From Reticulitermes speratus (lineage: Eukaryota; Arthropoda; Insecta; Blattodea; Rhinotermitidae), in NCBI GenBank assembly GCA_021186555.1, contig JAJKFL010000003.1, forward strand, positions 36,940,908 through 37,004,907: a stretch of DNA of 64,000 nt. Direction: 5' to 3'. Below, one piece after another: positions 33,841 to 45,295 of the stretch (position 1 is the stretch's first letter; each line of letters opens with the position of its first letter). The notes under the pieces were generated by a model. The model saw nothing but the letters and a program-made list of their open reading frames with translations. It was not told where the DNA came from and did no database searches. The position numbers and the translations under genes were made by a program.

Positions 33841-34347
33841 GGGGGGGGGGGGGGTTTGGATGCAAGGTCGCAATATGTTGTACTGCGGCAGGGTGAGAAA
33901 TGGGAGAAATATGTCTGGAATGCAGCGACACTAAAAGTGAAACGGCCGGAAATGAATGAAAGAGAAAACGTACAAGGACCAGGGAAATAAAAGTAGAAAA
34001 AAACAATAGGAATAAAATTAATTCAGTATAAAAATCGTAGAGAAAGGGAAAAGAGTAAAGAATTAGTTAAAATAAAATAAAATGTAATTATAAGAGTCGA
34101 ATGAAAATTGAAAAGAAAATAAACATCAAAACTGAGGAGTATACCACTAGATGAAATGAACAATAACATAAAGTAAAAAGTCATATGGAATGAAACCAAA
34201 TGAGGGTGTAACAAAGGACATAGAAAAACAGATGTAAACAGGGGAGGGGAAAAACCCAATAATTAGATGGAAGGAAAACAAAGAATAGAGGGAATTCCAA
34301 GCGGATGAATAAGATGGAGGAAGAGAATGGGGGGGGGGGGGGGGGGG
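33841..34347. repeat. Purine-biased tract between two poly-G runs
   Basis: G runs at 33841-33854 and 34329-34347 flank about 470 bp in which the plus strand is strongly A/G-rich. There is no coding signal of note, and the origin is unknown. Confidence 0.6.
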
Positions 34348-35099
34348 AAATCAGCTAAAACCGGAGGGAAGGATAGCCACAGATGCGGCTAAGGAAAAGC
34401 GGCAATGGGAAATGAAATAACGTGAAACAGAAGGGGGTGGGTATGGTCCTCAAAAGGACCGTGGGCTAGTCACCACTATTGGGTGGGGGCGTGCTGTCTA
34501 CTCTCTCTACTTGTCTACCAAACTGCACTGTATCACATTCTAGAAGATTACTATTTTGGTACTCTTGAACTTTAGAACCTCAAATGTCACATGGATGAGT
34601 CTATGACCTATAAGAAAGGTAAAAATTAAATTATGACAGCTTGAAACAGATAGTAAGAGGCATAAAAAGTAAAACATAAATGGTGTGGATTGTTGGCTAA
34701 TATGGACATGGTGATTTGTCACTAAAACTGGCCCATGCATTGGTTTCCTTTATATAAAATTAATAAGACCAAGCTTCAACAAACATTTCATTATGGAAAG
34801 AATTCTTATACTTGTTAATAAAATAGAAATTAGCATGATTAAAAAATCAATAATCACCACAGCAAATAATGTCAAATTTTCTTAACACTAGTCATAACTG
34901 CATAATAAAACTGATTTGCATACTTCCAATAACTTTCATATGTATGTAAAATCAAGTTGATTCGGACACTTCAAATACATTTCATATGTATTTTATCGGT
35001 TACAGTATTAATAACGTTTTCTCTTAAATCTTTTGAAATACGTCAAGCTCGCAGTACATCAGCATGAATGCCACTAGATGTCAGCATCTTGAACCCTAT

Positions 35100-35640
35100 G
35101 TCTGATTCATGCTCTTGAACTTCGTAACCGTGTCATTACCCAGCATTACCACCGTTTATCTTTTCGCACCGCAATACTTAGCGCCAACCAGCGTTTCTGA
35201 CCCTGTCGCAGTGTTCTGGGTCAGCCTTCACGACTTTAATAGAGGCGACGGCCAACGTGCGAATAGACATCTATGTTCGGCTTCGCCATACCAGTGACAG
35301 GAGTCACAGGCGGTTATTTCCTGTACGCGACAACAGGTGTCAGTAAGTATCAAGTCACATGATTCCCTGAGCCGCAACCTAAACCAATCACACCGCGGCT
35401 ACTAGATAATCTGTGGTTTCGCTTGTCTGTTGTGTTTGATGTCGGTGTGGCGCACGATGTTTTGGACGTTGGGCTTATTGTGTGCCTTCCCGCTTGTATA
35501 GTGTTGTGTGGTGTTAAGTTTTATTTTTATTGTGGAAGTGCAGTTTCTTCTATACGTATAACGTAAACTACAGCGTTTTATTTTTATGGATTTCGTTTTA
35601 TATATGCATGTTCTTTTGTGTTGAACGCAGCGCGAGCGTG
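35100..35640. promoter_or_regulatory. CpG-dense block, possible promoter
   Basis: CG dinucleotides are clearly more frequent here than in neighbouring DNA (for example around 35145-35300 and 35390-35470). In insects such blocks often mark constitutive promoters or young transposons. No TATA box or Inr stands out, and neither main gene starts here. A possible downstream exon is at 36563-36665. Confidence 0.3.
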
Positions 35641-36380
35641 TCAGATTCAGATTTATTTATATAGCCAGCAATCCTCAGAGGGTACAATTATCCGCACCAT
35701 GGGATATGGAATTCGTCAAATAACTTACAATATATCAAATACATACAATACACTTAAGAATATATTAACTATATACTTAACAAGCATAGCCATAGGCTTT
35801 TGTCAATAAGTGACGATATCCATACAAAATAAATACAATTGTAATAATAAGTATAGATGACAGAGTACCAAAAACTATTGAAGTAAGGTTAAAAGTCAGA
35901 AACCTAAGCAAACTATTACAGGCGCAACATAAGCACATAAAACATTCGTATTGTGTTCTCATTTTTGTTATGGTTAAAATAATTAAAATATTCCTCCAAA
36001 GTATAAAAGGTATTACAATAACGAAAGTTCTTAATTAATCTTTTAAATTCATTAATATCATTAATTTTAACCTTTATATAAGACGGTAAACTATTAAATA
36101 CTTTAAACCCATATAATAAGTGCCCTTCTGATAAATTGTTAAATTTGATGTGGGATAATGAAAATCCAAACCACGTCTAGTATTTCTTTCATGAATATCT
36201 AAGTTACGTGTAAATCGATCCTTATTATTACAAACAAAGCATAATAGTGAGAAAATGTATTGAGCTTGAAGAGTCAAAATTTTGAGGTTGCTGAATAATT
36301 TTCTGCAAGACTCATTTTTACTGGTATTACTGATTATTCTTAATGTGTCGCGTGTTATATTCCACACAGTAAATCGTCCT
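35640..36380 (-). mobile_element. Jockey/CR1-like LINE, 5'-truncated (LINE C)
   Basis: Minus-strand coding near 36367-36074 reads 'ESCRKLFSNLKILTLQAQYI', 'FSLLCFVCNN' and 'NLTIYQKGTYYMGLK', the C-terminal end of a LINE reverse-transcriptase protein (S-C-R-x-L-F-x-x-L-x-I-L-T-L). The element ends at the left with 'ATAAATAAATCTGAATCTGA', a typical 3' terminus with a short repeat. Confidence 0.7.
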
Positions 36381-36562
36381 TGGTCACTGCACAGTTCTGT
36401 GTGACGGTAGCAGTCAATCTTATTGTAGACATTTTCATTCCATTGTGGAAATTAAGTTTCTTGCGTGTTTGTTGAATGTAACACCTTTTTGTTGTTAGGA
36501 ATATTGTTATTTATGTATGAATGTTATGTAATTTATTTAACTGTTGCGTTGTTTTTTTGCAG

Positions 36563-36665
36563 TGCACAGTGGGAGGTAACAGCAGAAGGTGTTAGATTTA
36601 GGGTGCATGTCGTGGCCCAAGTATGGGGAAGGGAAACTTCACAGGTTTTCAAGGAATCCAATGTG
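36563..36665 (+). CDS. Possible isolated exon, unknown product
   Basis: A good acceptor (GTTTTTTTGCAG) and donor (GTG|GTATGT) bracket about 103 bp. One frame reads 'QWEVTAEGVRFRVHVVAQVW' and 'GRETSQVFKESNV'. No partner exons or homology are recognised; it could be part of an unrecognised gene or of a repeat. Confidence 0.25.
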
Positions 36666-37774
36666 GTATGTTCATGACATTATAGCACAGATGTGTACGA
36701 TATAAAATTGATCAAGTAGAGATAGTGAAATTTACTTGTCCAACATTTCCGTTTGGTTATGTGGTCAAAATGTGAGCATGCTTGAGATCTGCGCTCTTTT
36801 GGGATTTAATGCAGCATAGAATGCTCATTCACACCCTATCATGCATGGAAACTTTTTTCTGAAAAAAGTACCTCACTTTCAATATACTTCATCATATTGT
36901 CTCAAATTTGCCACTTTGTGGCTTGGTCACCTTGTGCAGTAAGCTCACAATGTACATATTCACATATGTGATGTTGATGCAAAACTTCATAATTACAACC
37001 ATTTATCCATGTGTCATGTGTATGAGCTGTGATGTCACTTGTGTGGGTTGTCTATGTGGAGGGGGGAACATGGCTCCAATCCACGCTCACAATGATGTGT
37101 GATATGTCATCACTTGTAAAAAGAGACACAACAAATGTGAGAAGTACCTATTTGTAGTAAAGTAAGACCACAAATACAACAAGTGTCTGCGTCTACATAG
37201 ACGCACAGACTGAATGTACCACTCACCAAAACATGGTAGCCTGATGCCTAACCTTTTGGCTGTCTCGCACAGAGGGAGGGAAACATGAGAGATAAATACT
37301 AGACAGAGAGAGAGAGAGAGACTATCCTGATGTGTAACCTCTGCCCTTCTCTTAAGGAGGGAGCGCCATCCTCACAGATGGACAACGGGAAACAACTTGC
37401 AAGACACAAGCACCACAGACAGAAAGCAGAGGAAACTGAGTGTGTCACACATTCTATAGTAGAGCCAAAGGACCAGCTTTCTATGCCTGTAGTCATCTGT
37501 TAATTCAGCAGAAGGCCTGGAATCTTTGAAGATATAAAGGCTAAGTGTGGTACAAGTATTGCTGATGAGACATTTGCTGTTACTATTAGGGGACTGATAA
37601 TGTGAGAATTGCAAGGTATGTAGAAATGCAGGTAGTATGGGTCTTGCTCTAATCTATAATTGTATGCACCACAGATAACAGAAGTCTGTGGTTATCTATG
37701 GGAATGTGTTATGAGAAATGTCAGCTACAGACTGCAGTAGTCTGGGGAGACATTTGTAACGAGGTTAAACAGAT

Positions 37775-37790
37775 CCCCCCCCCCCCCCCC
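37775..37790. repeat. Poly-C tract (16 bp)
   Basis: An uninterrupted C run in otherwise unannotated DNA (about 36.7-38.2 kb), where I recognise no gene. Confidence 0.9.
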
Positions 37791-38299
37791 ACGTGAATAA
37801 CTTGATACTAACATCTACCATAGTTCATACATGTTTGTTGCACCCACGGATCAGAGGTAAAGATACGTCAATGTTAACCTTTATCCTACTGGGGTGCGTA
37901 TTTAAATGTTAGTGCATGGTACATGAACAATATGAGTATTATTTGAACAGAAAAAGATAAAAGCATGAAATAAACGCTGCGTCTCGGGAGACTTGACAGT
38001 TGGGGAAGGGAGCTAGACAAACGATTGCAGTGATGATAATCTTTAGAAAGTCTAAAAAACTCACCAGTGCTACAGCAGATGCTGAGTGTGGTGACCATTG
38101 TAGTGGACCATTATGGCCTACCCAGTAATTCTGAAATGTTGATGTTAAATTGTTTACTGCAGCACTGTTAAAATGTGGAAGCACCCCATTCTGCAGAAAC
38201 AGCATATCTGTCCTATTTGCAAGAGGTATATCTCATTGTCAATCAAATAATGTGCCTGTAAGCCGTTGTCATAGTATGAAAGGCCCAAGTATGAAATTG

Positions 38300-39270
38300 G
38301 CTGCAGTACCAAACCACACATGAAACTGTATCTTTTTATTGAATTAGAGCTCTATAACCATATGCAATTTTCCTCCTCCGTGCCTGGTGAAACAAGCTTT
38401 ATCTGTGGAAAGAAATCTAGGAATGAAATTCTGTGGGAATCTGATGATGGTACTGAGTGTCCAACTTAAAGTGGAACATGCTCATGGAACAGCCTCCATT
38501 ATATAATATAACTTACCACATGTTACAGAGATGCTGGAAATGACATCCTTAAACTCTCAGACATGCGCGACACCTGGTGAAGAAATTGTTAAACACTGAA
38601 TTTCTTGTGTAGAAATTGCCAATGTTGTGCACCTGTTGAATCATGTAGGTTCATCCTCTGTGTTTGTGTGCTGTGCACACAAGCTCACAAATGTGTGTGG
38701 TGGGGATTGTCTGATGAAATATTTATTATTTTGACCATGTGTTATGTGACTGTTTACAGTAATCTCATCTGTAAAGTAAAGTAGAAGTGAACTGACTTCA
38801 TCAGTACACACTGCTTCACAGAGCTAGATACACAAATGTACTCATGCAACACAGTCTGCTTCCTGGAGATTTTGCAAAACTGTAAAGCTGCATTGTATCT
38901 AATGAAGCAGTTTTGCAGCAGTGTGCAAGGTCAGTTTGATATGACACATTATTTTCATGGGATAACCATCCTAAGATTTTTTTGAACATACCTGTGAACA
39001 CACTCCAGTATCATATAATGTTTCCTCTGAAAGAGCATATAAGGTCACTTGCTTCTTCCATAATAAGAAACCTGTTGTTTGAACTTCATTCTCCAGTTGA
39101 TATATTGTTGATTTAGAAGGAACTGAAACACTGGGAAACCAACTTCTAAGTTTTTTGTGACACTTTTGTAGGATTTCTTCCATAAATAGGCTTTCATAAT
39201 AAGAACTGTCTGTATTACACTCTGCTTCCTGTTCGTGAAAAAACAACAGTGTATGTGTACAGCTGTGAAC
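38300..39270 (-). pseudogene. Mariner-family transposase relic
   Basis: Minus strand from 39246: 'KKLRSWFPSVSVPSKSTIYQ' and 'LENEVQTTGFLLWKKQ', the paired HTH DNA-binding start of a mariner-type transposase. It continues with 'LQNLQEADCVA', then 'FTDEITVNSHITHGQNNKYF' where F-x-D-E holds the first catalytic Asp. Frame breaks are frequent. Same family as 29035-29760 and the scrap at 130-330. Confidence 0.65.
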
Positions 39271-40107
39271 TGGACAGTGTGACTAAGACACCTGATGATG
39301 CATTGTAAGTGAATGCATTGTGATAAAAATTGCCAGAGATGAGTATACAGTGCCTGTTAAACCTGCTGACAGTGAAAGTTCCACTTCCAAATGCATATAC
39401 TGTATATCACTTTTGAAATCATTTACTTTATGGACAGTGTCCATCATTCGTATTAAAAATATGATAAAATAAAAACCCTATGAAGCATACTGTTCTTATT
39501 TTTATTGTACTTTTAACACATGACACTGGACAGTGTCCATAAAGGAAATTATTCCAAATCTACTAATAAGAGTTTTAATCATGTTCTTTTTTTGTGTTAG
39601 AAGCCACTGACAATGTAGTAGACGCTTCAGTAGGTCAATTGCACTTACTGCTTGTGGTACAGATATGGCAATTGCTTTTTTAAGATCCTTCACACACAGC
39701 AATTGGAGATGTACATGAACTGCAGTCCTTTTACTGCTGTGTCGTAACTGCTCAACATCGTGTAGAGGTGCACCACACTGAAGAAGCAGCTGCAAATCCT
39801 TTCTGTAAGAAACTTCTGTGTGTACAGTAGGTATGACCAATCTGATGCCTTGTGACAGTGACCTGCTTCCTTAGGACTGGTAACCTGCATGGACAACTTC
39901 ACAGCTTGTATCACCACATACATAGTGGAGATCGTCCATATTTCTGTGGTGGTTTATTAGACATGTCACAGGTCTATGGACGGTCCCCACTGTGTATTAC
40001 AATAGCACCCTGCAGATATCTCTGAGATATGGACTGACATATCACTAGAGAAGATTCAAGTCTTCTGCGATGTTACATGGTACGTGTATCATTGGGATAA
40101 ATAGTTT

Positions 40108-40250
40108 GGATGTTTCAAAGGATTGTAGTGCCTTCATCTTCAGTGTCACAGTGTCCAAGAAGAGTGGCTGTGCAGGAAGTTACAGGGTCCCCCCCCCCCC
40201 CACAAGACACTGAAGATGGGACAAACAAGTGATCCCGAAACGTTCGTCAT
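40108..40250. ncRNA. Head-to-head pair of hammerhead-like motifs
   Basis: CATCTTCAGTGTC (40135-40147) and GACACTGAAGATG (40206-40218) are exact reverse complements, each holding CTGAAGA, which fits CUGANGA. On the minus strand a hairpin GAAGG/CCTTT is followed by GAAAC; on the plus strand GGGA/TCCC is followed by GAAAC and ACG-TT-CGT-C. A 13-base C run separates them. Stem I is not convincing. Confidence 0.4.
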
Positions 40251-41059
40251 ACACCAAAAAATGACGCCAGGTAACAACCCAGAAGATTTTAAGCAACATT
40301 ACGATCACGACGGAAGCCTTCAATTACAACTTACGGTTTATTATATAGTTATGGGTGTTAAGGGTGATGAAAGGATGATATGGTTGGTGAGCCACAGGTG
40401 TGGTAGTGATGTGCACAGGGTGGGGCCTCAGTGTACTGGCTGGGATGTTTGTGGCACTGACTGAACATCAGGAGTGAATGTTGAGGTACGCAGTAATGAT
40501 CAAGAGATAGTTGGGAGACCAAGGAATGGTGTTCAGTTATTAGTGTTGTGGTGTGCTGAGACAGTGATGTTGATTGGGATGCAGTAGGAGTGTGAAGCAT
40601 GAGCTGGAGTGATCCTCATGTTCAGCTTTTACTGGTGGAAGTGTTACAGCCACAGGAATCTCCTGCTCTTCTATTTCTGTGTCCTCCTCAACTTTTATAA
40701 TTATGATAACAATATATTAACACCAAATATTAAATTAAAGACAAAGTTAAATTTTATAATTATGACTTCATTCCCATCATGTGACAAGGATGGTCATGCC
40801 TTACTACATGAAACTGGCACAAGTTTCACTAACCATATGTAGCTTTCTTGTTCAGCTTTTATTTTACAGCCTCAGGAACATCCTGCTCATTTGTATCTGT
40901 CATCTCCTTAGCTTTTGTAGTGATGACTTCATTTGCATGATGGGGACCTTGTGCCAGTTTTGGCAAATCTGGGTATCTCAAGCTCTTCCTAAGAGCAGAA
41001 AACAATTCTTCAATTTTCTGTAGTATAATACTGGTTTCTCCTTACACAGTAATGCAGAA

Positions 41060-42620
41060 TATCTTGTAAGCTTAACCTTTACCATCCTATGTGACCAAGA
41101 AAGTACTGTATTGAACCAGAGATAATTAGTGGGAAAAATATATGCTTAGTATAACAGGGTCATAAGCCGATAGAGATCGACCAGAAAGACAGTTTTTGCA
41201 TGAAGAACTGGCACTTAATGTAGTAAAAAAGTCTCAGATATTTTGGGTAGGAACTCATTAAGAGCAATGGTGTTGATGGTGAAGGACAGAATTGGTTAAA
41301 GAAAAACTGCATAGGTGATACCTTCTCTCATGTAAGATATGCATTTTAAGTGTAGAGTTTTGGCATGGCTATAATGGACATGGTGAAAGAAATGATTATA
41401 ACAGAGCTACACACAGTGCATTCCAGCTTCTTGGCTTCAACAGATGCAACAGAATTGAAAATAACATAGGTGTACTAACCAACGTAAACATTTCATCAAT
41501 AAACAAACAAGTGAAGAAAAAGAAAATGCACAGTGCAAACCATCAACTAAACAGACTGATAAAATATGTAATCAGCATGATGATGGTAGCGAAATTTCAA
41601 ATCGGTGAGAATTCCTAGGTCTTGCATGGTGCCTGTATCGTTATGCAGGATTTGCAGAGTTTATACTTCTGAAACAAAATGTTTGTTAAAAAAAAAGTAC
41701 TGCTAGTTTTACTAATGTTGAGTTTCATGAATTTAGCAATGTACCAACCTTGTATAATGTGAATATACCAGAGTATAATTATTAGATCTAGCAGCATAAA
41801 CAATTGTGATGTCATCAGGAAAAAGAAGATATCAAGGGTACTTTAAAACTTCAGAAATTATATAGCACATATTGAAAGGCACAAACCCCAAGCCATCCTT
41901 GTGGAACACCACACAGCACCCATACAGGCAGTGAAAGTATTTCATAACTTGGAAATGGGAGTGTGTGTGTTGGTTAGGTAACTGAAACCAGTCTATGTAA
42001 CTATCAGAAAGTCCCAAAGCACTAAGTTCATGAAGCAAGGTATGTAGAACAAGGCTGAAAGCACTGGAGGATCAGTGTATAGGGCATCAATTTGATGGTA
42101 AAACCTAATAAAAGGGTGATAAAAGTCAAGATGGGTTACAAAATTATAATGGAAGATGTGGATTTAGTGAAACAGTTCTGGTAGGCATTTAATTTAAACT
42201 TAAAAAGTGGTCACGCATAACAAATTGATATAATTGGGAAGAGTCATTAAGAATAGAAATGGATTTGCAACTGCTAACGGAGGCATTTTGCCTTTTTCAA
42301 ATATAGGAACATTGCCACTTGCTTCCATAAGGTTATAAAATGTTGCTCAGGGAACATGAGGTTGAAGACATGTTCGCGAACAGGTATAAAAATCTCAGCA
42401 TAAAACCTGGAATGTCATCAAATACAGCAAGTCTAGATTGTCTCAGAAGTTCAAGGGCTTTACAAATATCTGAACAGAGATATGTGGTAAAAAAACATTC
42501 AGAGGACAGAATGGGAGTATTCAGGTGTATTTTAAAGTGTTTTGCAAAGGCATCCTTCAAGAATACGTACCTCGTCGGAACCCGTAACATTCGGTGACAT
42601 TAGTGTCAATTTCTAGTCAA
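41060..42620 (-). mobile_element. Jockey-like LINE relic (LINE C type)
   Basis: Minus-strand fragments in shifting frames. Examples are 'ELLRQSRLAVFDDIPGFMLR' (RT start, S-A-G-x-D-x-I-P), 'LHELSALGLSDSYIDWFQ', 'PFNMCYIISEVLKYP' (after the V-L-G-P-x-L-F-N box), and 'AKFMKLNISKT' (post-catalytic N-x-x-K-T). The whole is heavily decayed. Confidence 0.65.
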
Positions 42621-42829
42621 AATATTGATGATTTCACAGTGTCATAGTTCTGTTTCATATAAGCAGTGGTTTGCTGCCAGTAGGTTGGCCCAGAATGTAG
42701 ATCAGACAAATATAAAGTTTGTAACAAATAATTTTCTACTTCCATTAGTACTGGCTGTGATGAAAAATATAGTTTGTAAATACAAAATCAATTGTATTAC
42801 AAGTTCATAACAACCTGAAATAGGTCATA

Positions 42830-43240
42830 TTGATCAAAGAGTTCATAAATTTTGTGGAGCATGTTATGCAGTTAGGTCTTTTTTTCATTTGTGTCAACAA
42901 AACTCTCAAAACCATTTATTTTGCCTGTTTGTACTCTATAATGAGATACAAAGGGGGGGAGGGGGATTTCTGTTGCAGAAAAACTATTTGCTATACAAAA
43001 GAAAATTGTTGGAATTATGTTTGGTGCAAAATGTGGAAATTCAGGCAGAGGTCTGATTAAGAGAGTAGAGATTTTACCTCTTCTGTGGGCATACATATTT
43101 TCATTAATGAACTTCATTGTAAATAAACATAAACCTCAAATTAAGCAGTACATAGTATTAATACAAGGAATGAAAACCATTTTCACAGACCTTTTGCCAA
43201 CCTTTGATTTAAAAAAAATTACATAGAACCTGGACCTTAT
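42830..43240 (+). mobile_element. LINE C-terminal relic
   Basis: Plus-strand frames read 'AIQKKIVGIMFGAKCGNSGR' and 'VEILPLLWAYIFSLMNFIVN', the same C-terminal signature as 36367-36074 in opposite orientation. Confidence 0.6.
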
Positions 43241-43329
43241 CTCCTGACATTGTTTTTTATGTGAATAAGACTGAAGTCCTTCGACAGTCTCAATCATATT
43301 CTATTAGTTGCAACTTTCAGTTGACAGGT

Positions 43330-44040
43330 GGCAGCACCACAGTAGATTCTGAAGTGACAAAGATTGACGTGCGATTTAAACAGCGAGTAGGAATGGAAGT
43401 TTTGGTTGCTAGAGGTCAACTTGCATTCAGAAGGACTGCTTGAAGTGTATGATGGGGCTACTGTGGATGTGAGTTCTGTTCAGCGATGGGTATGATGGAT
43501 TAAAGAACCTGAAACAGGAGGAGCAGACCTTTAAGACAAACTGGAAGTCAGAGTGCCTGTCTTTCGAGTTTGTCCCACGAGAACAATGAATAGTTAACCT
43601 TAATTTCAGGCTTCTGCCGCGATGTTGAGATCTGCGGTCTTCTGGGATATTACGCGGCGTCGTGTGGTAATTACCACACGCCCCACGTAATATCCAAGAA
43701 GATCTCATTGAATTGTTGCTCCTACATGACTGCTAGGCCCGCACACGTGTGCGCGCCATATAGGCCATCATATATGTTGGGTGGACAGTTATCTCGTCCA
43801 CTTTACGGTCCTGACCTCACACCTGATTATTACCTGTTTGGCCCTTTAAGCCTGCAAGGACACTATTGCATCAATTAAAAGTGCTGCAGGATGCCGTGCA
43901 CCAGTGGTTGCAGAGGAGGGACAGGAACTTTCACTGGGCAGAAAAACGTGCTCTTGTTCGAAAGTGGAAGAGGACTGTCGACAAAGATGGAGACTACACT
44001 GAACAATATGCTTTCGGCAGTGTTGTAGTGATGTGAAATT
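43330..44040 (+). pseudogene. Mariner-like transposase relic, split by an inverted repeat
   Basis: The left part reads 'VYDGATVDVSSVQRWV' and 'IKEPETGGADL', an HTH-type start (W-V-x-x-x-K-x-x-E-x-G). The right part shows 'LHDC', 'LYGPDLTPDYYLFGPL' (Y-S-P-D-L-x-P-x-D-x-x-L-F) and 'LQDAVHQWLQRRDRNFHWAE' with 'KRTVDKDGDYTEQY' (G-D-Y end). The middle catalytic part is absent, and the palindromic sequence at 43637-43704 sits at the gap. Confidence 0.7.
43637..43704. repeat. Loopless inverted repeat, hammerhead-family flank
   Basis: The core CGTGTGGTAATTACCACACG (43661-43680) is a perfect palindrome. It lies within longer imperfect arms running from GGTCTTCTGGGATATTACG to CGTAATATCCAAGAAGATC. The left arm equals, in reverse, the block that follows the hammerhead-like motif at 33653-33742. 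It is therefore probably a head-to-head joint of two such elements that lost their cores. Confidence 0.7.
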
Positions 44041-44067
44041 TTTTTTTTTTGGGGGGGGGGGGGGGGG
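44039..44067. repeat. T12/G17 homopolymer junction
   Basis: A T run directly followed by a G run, just after the mariner relic's C-terminal end. Confidence 0.9.
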
Positions 44068-45189
44068 ATTCAACTCATATAGCCACAGGAATTTCCTCCA
44101 CTTTTACATATGTGTCCTCTTGAACTTTTATGATAACTTTATTTACATCATGAGAATATGTTAGATATGACCCTAACACGTTTCAATAAATCTGCAGCTG
44201 TTCAGTCTTTGTCAGGAACACTCCTATTTTACATTTTGTGTTTTCAACTTTTATGCTGATCACTTCATTTTTTCATTCGCAGTTCCCCAAAGGAAATTGA
44301 GACAATTTAATGTCAAATACGAACAGAAGTTTTATTTTGTATTTCTATGTTGATATGAGGAACATCTGAATTGTCTCGGAAGTATGAGCACAAAGGTAGA
44401 AATAAAATGTTCTCCTGCAACTGACATTAAACTGTCGCAAAAAGCCTTTGGATACCCAGGCAACTTTAAGACCCACGAAACATCACATGCTGAACGATTA
44501 AGCTTACAAAATATTCCTCAGTCTCTTGGAAGTAGAAAGTCAAGAATTATACTACAGAGAGTTAAAAAATATTTCGTGCTCTCATGGAAAGTTTGTGACG
44601 CACACATTTACTTAAACTGGTTCCATATTCATGCAGTGAGATGTCTTAACAACTTCTAATTATAGAAATGAAATGACCATAATAATTAATATGACAATAA
44701 AGGAGGATTTCCTGCAATAAAGTCTGAACAAGACAGGTTCATGTATTTATTCTACCCGGCTCCTGGAGTCAGACATGTCTGACATCTGCTCATGATGGAA
44801 ATAAAGTCACAATTATGAAAGTTAAGGAGGAAACTAGATGTAAAATAGGGCTTTCCTGTGGCTGTAACATTTCCTACCGTAAAAACTGAACACACGAATA
44901 ATTTTGACCGGCCTACACAGTCTTACTGTTCCCGTAAATGTTATAGAATTCCCTTTAATTCATGGTGGTGATAATTCCACATCACTCTTTGGCTGCTTAC
45001 ACATTTGCATTAGTATTTTAACTTTCACTCCAGATTTCCAGGCTGCGCTACAAACGTGCCAGCCGATACACTCACGCCCTGACCGATGTCCATCCCACTG
45101 GCTTGCCACACACTGTCGTGCTACCCTCGGCAGCCATTCCTATATAATACTCGTATAGACGAACTTCCAATGTGGCAACTCTTCGACTG

Positions 45190-45295
45190 CCTGACTACTG
45201 ACGAAGACACTACGGTGCTTTGAAACGTTGGAACTTTTACCCAATGACAATGGTAACATCCCAGAGGATTTGAGACTTAAGCAACACCCCTGTGA
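45190..45295 (+). ncRNA. Hammerhead-like motif with conserved downstream block
   Basis: Exact CTGACGA (45198-45204), stem II with a CAC-TACG-GTG cap, GAAAC (45222-45226), then 'GGTAACATCCCAGAGGATTT' and 'AAGCAAC'. The latter also follows the 40.2 kb copy ('CCAGAAGATTTTAAGCAAC'). Stem III is damaged. Confidence 0.4.

Noticed and set aside
44384..44659. 91-codon plus-strand open frame as a gene
   Set aside because: No recognisable domain, codon pattern or splice context; the length is not unusual for chance in this window.
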